Position numbers and translations under genes: made by a program | The notes under the pieces: model-generated | The model's input: only the letters and a program-made list of their open reading frames with translations | Databases searched by the model: none | Told to the model about the DNA's origin: nothing | Origin: JBCCZC01 sp039188505 | GTDB lineage: Bacteria > Pseudomonadota > Gammaproteobacteria > Xanthomonadales > SZUA-38 | Length of the DNA: 11,753 nt | Direction of reading: 5' to 3' | Assembly: GCA_039188505.1 (NCBI GenBank) | Contig: JBCCZC010000157.1 | Location: 1-11,753, forward strand | In this document: positions 7,347 through 11,753 of the stretch, piece by piece | How positions within the stretch are numbered: position 1 is the first letter of the stretch | Layout: every line of letters begins with the position of its first letter

Positions 7347-7351
7347 TAGCC

Positions 7352-7567
7352 ATGCCCAGCGTTCGCGTTCGCGAGAACGAACCCTTCGAGTACGCACTGC
7401 GTCGTTTCAAGCGCTCGTGCGAAAAAGCCGGTGTCCTTTCGGAGACCCGTCGCCGCGAGTACTACGAGAAGCCGACCCAGGAGCGGAAGCGCAAGAAGGC
7501 CGCAGCGGTCAAGCGCCACATGCGTCGCCTCTCGCGCGAAGTGAACCGCCGCACGCGCCTTTACTGA
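7352..7567 (+). CDS. rpsU: 30S ribosomal protein S21 (bS21)
   Basis: The 71-residue product is the same length as E. coli S21 and nearly collinear with it: VRENEPFEYALRRFKRSCEK (5-24), AGVLSETRRREYYEKP (26-41), and an Arg/Lys-rich C-terminus ending RRTRLY. S21 sits on the 30S platform near the anti-Shine-Dalgarno end of 16S rRNA and promotes initiation. It opens the rpsU-yqeY-dnaG-rpoD cluster, has its own promoter and leader hairpin, and is followed by yqeY after 16 bases. Confidence 0.98.
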   Translation: MPSVRVRENEPFEYALRRFKRSCEKAGVLSETRRREYYEKPTQERKRKKAAAVKRHMRRLSREVNRRTRLY

Positions 7568-7583
7568 CGCCGGATCCCCGGTC

Positions 7584-8033
7584 GTGTCAGACCTGAAAGA
7601 CCAGCTGACGGCGGACGTCAAGGCCGCCCTCAAGGCTCGTGACAAGGCGCGCGTCGCAACGCTGCGCCTGGCGCTGTCAGAGGTCAAGCAGCGAGAGGTC
7701 GATTCGCGCGAGGACCTCGACGACACCGCGGTGCTGGCGATCATCGACAAGATGATCAAGCAGCGGCGCGACTCCGCCGAGGCCTACGAGAAAGGCGATC
7801 GCGTCGACCTCGCCGCGGCCGAGCTTGCGGAAGTTGCGATCCTCAAGGACTACCTGCCGCAGCCGCTGAGCGAAGGCGAGATCGAAGCCATGATCGCGTC
7901 GGCCATCAGCGAAACCGGCGCTGCCTCGATGCAGCAGATGGGCGCCGTCATGGCGCTGATCAAACCCCAGGCCCAGGGGCGAGCGGACATGGGCAAGATC
8001 AGTCAGCGGGTCAGGGCACAGCTTTCCGCCTGA
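7584..8033 (+). CDS. yqeY: GatB/YqeY domain protein
   Basis: This 149-residue cytoplasmic protein belongs to the YqeY family, which resembles the C-terminal tRNA-binding helical domain of GatB. Recognisable blocks are the N-terminal helix LKDQLTADVKAALKARDKAR (4-23), MIKQRRDSAEAYEKGDRVDL (53-72), the AELAEVAILKDYLPQPLS segment (75-92) and the C-terminal GRADMGKISQRVRAQL (132-147). The family's biochemical role is not settled; a tRNA-related function is inferred from homology. The GTG at 7584 is the only start that gives the full family N-terminus; only a weak ribosome binding site precedes it, so coupling to rpsU, 16 bases upstream, is likely. The gene commonly sits between rpsU and dnaG in non-enteric Gammaproteobacteria. 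Confidence 0.93.
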   Translation: MSDLKDQLTADVKAALKARDKARVATLRLALSEVKQREVDSREDLDDTAVLAIIDKMIKQRRDSAEAYEKGDRVDLAAAELAEVAILKDYLPQPLSEGEIEAMIASAISETGAASMQQMGAVMALIKPQAQGRADMGKISQRVRAQLSA

Positions 8034-8059
8034 AGCGTCCTGATTCGCACGACAGACCG

Positions 8060-8087
8060 GCCCGCGCTTCGGCGCGGGCTTTTTCTT
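8060..8087 (+). terminator. Rho-independent terminator between yqeY and dnaG
   Basis: GCCCGCGC (8060-8067), loop TTCG, GCGCGGGC (8072-8079) form a perfect eight-base-pair GC stem closed by a very stable UUCG tetraloop. TTTTTCTT (8080-8087) follows. It corresponds in position to the partial terminator between rpsU and dnaG in E. coli, which keeps dnaG expression far below rpsU. Confidence 0.92.
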
Positions 8088-8160
8088 ATGTGCCGCTTGT
8101 CCTCGATCGCGGCCTGCGCCAGACTCGTCGCCTGGCGCTCCTCCCACCCTTGCGAACGAC

Positions 8161-10047
8161 ATGCCCGGCGGGCGAATCCCCGACAGCTTCATTCAGGACC
8201 TGATCGCGCGCACGGATATCGTGCAGTTGATCAATAGCCGCGTACCGCTGAAGAAGAGCGGCCGGGAGTACTCGGCCTGCTGCCCGTTCCACGTCGAGAA
8301 CACGCCGTCGTTCACCGTGAGCCCGACGAAGCAGTTCTACCACTGCTTCGGGTGCGGCGCGCACGGCACAGCGATCGGCTTTCTCATGGAGTACGAGGGG
8401 CTCGAATTCGTCGATGCCGTCGAGGAGCTGGCGAGCCTCGCCGGGGTCGACGTCCCGCGGGAGGGCGGTGGCCGTGGCCCCTATCGGCCCGCGGTCTCCG
8501 AGGACCTCTACGCGATCCTCGCGGAGACGGAGAGCTGGTACCGGGCCGCGCTGAAACACGATGCCGACGCGATCGCCTACCTGAAGGACCGCGGCCTGTC
8601 GGGGGAGATCGCGGCGCGCTTCCGCCTCGGCTTCGCGCCGGGCGGCTGGCGCAACCTCACCGATGCGCTGGGCACTAGCGACGCGCGCCGGGACCTGCTC
8701 GAGAAGGGCGGACTCGTCACCCGCAAGGACGGCGGTGGCTGCTACGACAAATTTCGGGGACGCATCATCTTCCCGATCCACGACGGCCGGGGGCGACCGG
8801 TGGCCTTCGGGGGACGCGTTTTCGGCGATTTCGAGGGCCCCAAGTACCTGAACTCGCAGGAAACCGAGCTGTTCCACAAGGGCCAGCAGCTCTATGGACT
8901 CTACGAAGCTCGCCAGGAGACCGGCCGCCCGGACCGGCTCATCGTGGTCGAGGGCTACATGGACGTGCTGGCGCTCGCACAGCACGGCGTCCCCGAGGCC
9001 GTCGCGACCCTCGGAACGGCCACGACGCCCGAACACGCGCGGCTGCTGTTCCGCAGCGCCAGCGAGGTGATCTTCTGCTTCGACGGCGACCGGGCGGGCC
9101 GCCAGGCCGCGGGGCGCGCCATGGAGTCGGTGCTGCCGGAACTCAGCGCCGGCAGGCAGGCCCGCTTCCTGTTCCTGCCGGACGGCGAGGACCCGGACAC
9201 GCTCGTGCGCGCCGAAGGTTCGGAGGCCTTCCGTGACCGGGTCGCGCGCGCCACGCCGTTCTCCGAGTTCTTCTTTGCCCGCTACCAGGCCGAGACCGAC
9301 ATGAACTCGCTCGATGGCCGCGCGGCGCTCGTTTCGGCGACGCGCCCGCTCATCGAGCGCATGCCCGAGGGACCGCTGCAGGAGATGATGTTCGAGCGCC
9401 TTGGCGAGCTTGCGCGCACCCGCGTCGTCGGCACTGGCGACCGCCCGGCGCAGCAGCCCCGGACCGCGCCGAGGGCACGCCCCGACGACAGTCAGCGACC
9501 GAGCCTCGTGCGCCAGGCGGTGCAGGCACTCGTGAACGCGCCGGGCGCGGCGGGCCAGGTGCCGCTCCCCGAGCGCATCGGGACGCTCACGCTACCGGGC
9601 ATCGAGCTGCTGACAGAGCTGCACGCGTGGTGTCAGGACAACGCGGACGCCGTGACTGCGCAGCTCCTCGCCCGCTTCTCGGAGCACTCCCACGCACGCT
9701 ACCTCGTGCGCCTCGTGGAGAGCGACATGCTCCAGGAACCGGCCGCTCACGCGGCGGCCTTCACCGGGGCCTGTCAGCGCCTGAAAACCATGGCGGACAA
9801 CCTCGAGCGACGCCGGAAGCTGGAAGAAGATCTGCGATCCGCCGGGCTTGGCAAGGCCGTAGCCCCCCGGGAGGCGACGCCTCCGGAACCGGGATCCCCG
9901 CCGCCGGGGACCCCCCGCCCGGACGAACTCGGAGAACCCATCGACTTCGACCCCGACACGCCCCGGGCGTCCGGGCCGCCGGAACCCTGGGATCCGGACG
10001 ATCCGGGGCCAGACGTGCCCGATGAGCCCGATCCAGAGCCGGCCTGA
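8161..10047 (+). CDS. dnaG: DNA primase with acidic proline-rich C-terminal extension
   Basis: DnaG makes the RNA primers for chromosome replication and works with DnaB helicase. The 628 residues contain the CHC2 zinc finger (C41, H44, C62, C65, in CPFH and FYHCFGCGAHG), the RNA polymerase-like basic block YDKFRGRIIFPI (195-206), and the TOPRIM domain with VVEGYMDVLAL (E264) and CFDGDRAG (D308, D310). FLPDGEDPDTLVR follows (about 336-348). A helical region homologous to the DnaB-binding domain ends near 568. The last 60 residues (569-628) are rich in Pro, Asp, Glu and Gly, predicted disordered, and absent from the 581-residue E. coli enzyme. The ATG at 8161 gives the standard GRIPDSFIQDLIARTDIV start; no clear Shine-Dalgarno sequence is seen, which suits a low-expression gene behind a terminator. 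Confidence 0.97.
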   Translation: MPGGRIPDSFIQDLIARTDIVQLINSRVPLKKSGREYSACCPFHVENTPSFTVSPTKQFYHCFGCGAHGTAIGFLMEYEGLEFVDAVEELASLAGVDVPREGGGRGPYRPAVSEDLYAILAETESWYRAALKHDADAIAYLKDRGLSGEIAARFRLGFAPGGWRNLTDALGTSDARRDLLEKGGLVTRKDGGGCYDKFRGRIIFPIHDGRGRPVAFGGRVFGDFEGPKYLNSQETELFHKGQQLYGLYEARQETGRPDRLIVVEGYMDVLALAQHGVPEAVATLGTATTPEHARLLFRSASEVIFCFDGDRAGRQAAGRAMESVLPELSAGRQARFLFLPDGEDPDTLVRAEGSEAFRDRVARATPFSEFFFARYQAETDMNSLDGRAALVSATRPLIERMPEGPLQEMMFERLGELARTRVVGTGDRPAQQPRTAPRARPDDSQRPSLVRQAVQALVNAPGAAGQVPLPERIGTLTLPGIELLTELHAWCQDNADAVTAQLLARFSEHSHARYLVRLVESDMLQEPAAHAAAFTGACQRLKTMADNLERRRKLEEDLRSAGLGKAVAPREATPPEPGSPPPGTPRPDELGEPIDFDPDTPRASGPPEPWDPDDPGPDVPDEPDPEPA

Positions 10048-10069
10048 AAAGCGTCATTGGTCACGGTGC

Positions 10070-10097
10070 TTGAAAAATCCAGGATCTGCCCTACATT
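10070..10097 (+). promoter_or_regulatory. Candidate rpoD promoter (sigma70, with sigma32-like features)
   Basis: TTGAAA (10070-10075), 16 bases, TACATT (10092-10097) is a good sigma70 match just after the dnaG stop. The -35 reads CTTGAAA, the sigma32 consensus, and a partial sigma32-like -10 (CTACATTT, 10091-10098) lies 15 bases downstream. E. coli rpoD is also driven by a heat-shock promoter in this neighbourhood. The promoter call is reasonable; the sigma32 reading is speculative. Confidence 0.62.
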
Positions 10098-10195
10098 TAG
10101 GCGTGGACTGAAGTCGCTGCTCAGACTCCCAGTGTTCGAACATCGATTCGATACCGACCTACAGGCGCGGAGCGCCATTCCGATCCAGCGACGCA

Positions 10196-10243
10196 CGACC
10201 CACCTTCGGCACTGACGAAGTCCGAAGGGACGGGCGTTTTTTT
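10196..10243 (+). terminator. Terminator-like hairpin in the dnaG-rpoD gap
   Basis: CCTTCGG (10203-10209) plus ACT (10211-10213) pair with AGTCCGAAGG (10219-10228) around the loop GACGA, with one bulged C. The stem extends through an internal loop by CCC (10199-10201) with GGG (10232-10234) and CG with CG, ending directly at seven Ts (10237-10243). It may end readthrough from dnaG. Because it lies downstream of the candidate rpoD promoter, it could also act as an attenuator for rpoD or the end of a small RNA of about 135-140 bases. Confidence 0.68.
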
Positions 10244-10275
10244 GCTCGGGCACAGGCCCTCGATGGGCCCGATGC
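10244..10275 (+). promoter_or_regulatory. Second hairpin in the rpoD leader
   Basis: GC-T-CGGGC (10244-10251) can pair with GCCCGA-T-GC (10267-10275) with one bulge, enclosing a 15-base loop. The loop contains GGCCC (10255-10259), which could pair instead with GGGCC (10265-10269). It lies immediately after the T-run of the preceding hairpin and 33 bases before the rpoD ATG. It may be an anti-structure or simply a by-product of high GC. Confidence 0.3.
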
Positions 10276-10308
10276 GGCCGGAAACGAACAACAGGCGAAT
10301 CCTTCGGT

Positions 10309-11753
<1,445 letters not shown>

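Noticed and set aside
8088..8237. A small open frame starting in the tail of the yqeY terminator and running into dnaG
   Set aside because: It has no ribosome binding site, overlaps dnaG out of frame and shows no recognisable protein features.

Overview
The window is GC-rich, densely packed bacterial DNA that reads as a chromosomal housekeeping segment of a gammaproteobacterium. The main evidence is the rpsU-yqeY-dnaG-rpoD macromolecular-synthesis cluster with a divergent tsaD, the multidomain E. coli-type Cca, and DnaG and RpoD sequences that follow the E. coli proteins closely through the zinc-finger, TOPRIM, region 1.1, 1.2 and 2.1-2.2 blocks. A TolB-like/TPR membrane protein of the kind common in marine and soil Gammaproteobacteria (Woeseia-, Wenzhouxiangella- or Xanthomonadales-like lineages) fits, but I cannot place the organism below class.

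Layout. 1-38: probable tail of an upstream gene overlapping the cca start. 35-1219 (+): cca, tRNA CCA-adding enzyme with an eroded HD domain. 1251-3101 (+): membrane-anchored TolB-like/TPR protein, probably leaderless. 3157-3735 (-): unrecognised small membrane protein. 3820-4983 (-): MidA/NDUFAF7-type methyltransferase. 5055-5792 (+): FolM-type pteridine reductase. 5811-6170 (-): folB. 6205-7233 (-): tsaD. 7352-7567 (+): rpsU. 7584-8033 (+): yqeY. 8060-8087: strong terminator. 8161-10047 (+): dnaG. 10048-10308: regulatory gap with a promoter and a terminator-like hairpin. 10309 onward (+): rpoD.

Functionally, folM and folB meet tail to tail and both act on reduced pterins. tsaD and cca act on tRNA maturation or modification. 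rpsU, dnaG and rpoD supply translation, replication-primer and transcription initiation factors. The cluster shows internal control elements: a promoter and hairpin before rpsU, a terminator between yqeY and dnaG, and a separate promoter plus terminator-like hairpin before rpoD. No stretch of more than 300 bases lacks a gene; the longest gap, 261 bases, lies before rpoD.

The most striking anomaly is at the right end. rpoD is intact only to about codon 421 (base 11572), where the sequence folds back: 11592-11753 is the reverse complement of 11411-11572 at 154/162 bases, and all eight differences are silent third-codon-position changes. The right arm therefore looks like the rpoD of a second, closely related lineage joined head-to-head through the 6-base overlap GTCGCG. 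This is most likely a library or assembly chimera rather than biology. I did not find a convincing new defence, mobile or CRISPR system; the remaining points of interest are regulatory structures and domain-level oddities in otherwise familiar genes.
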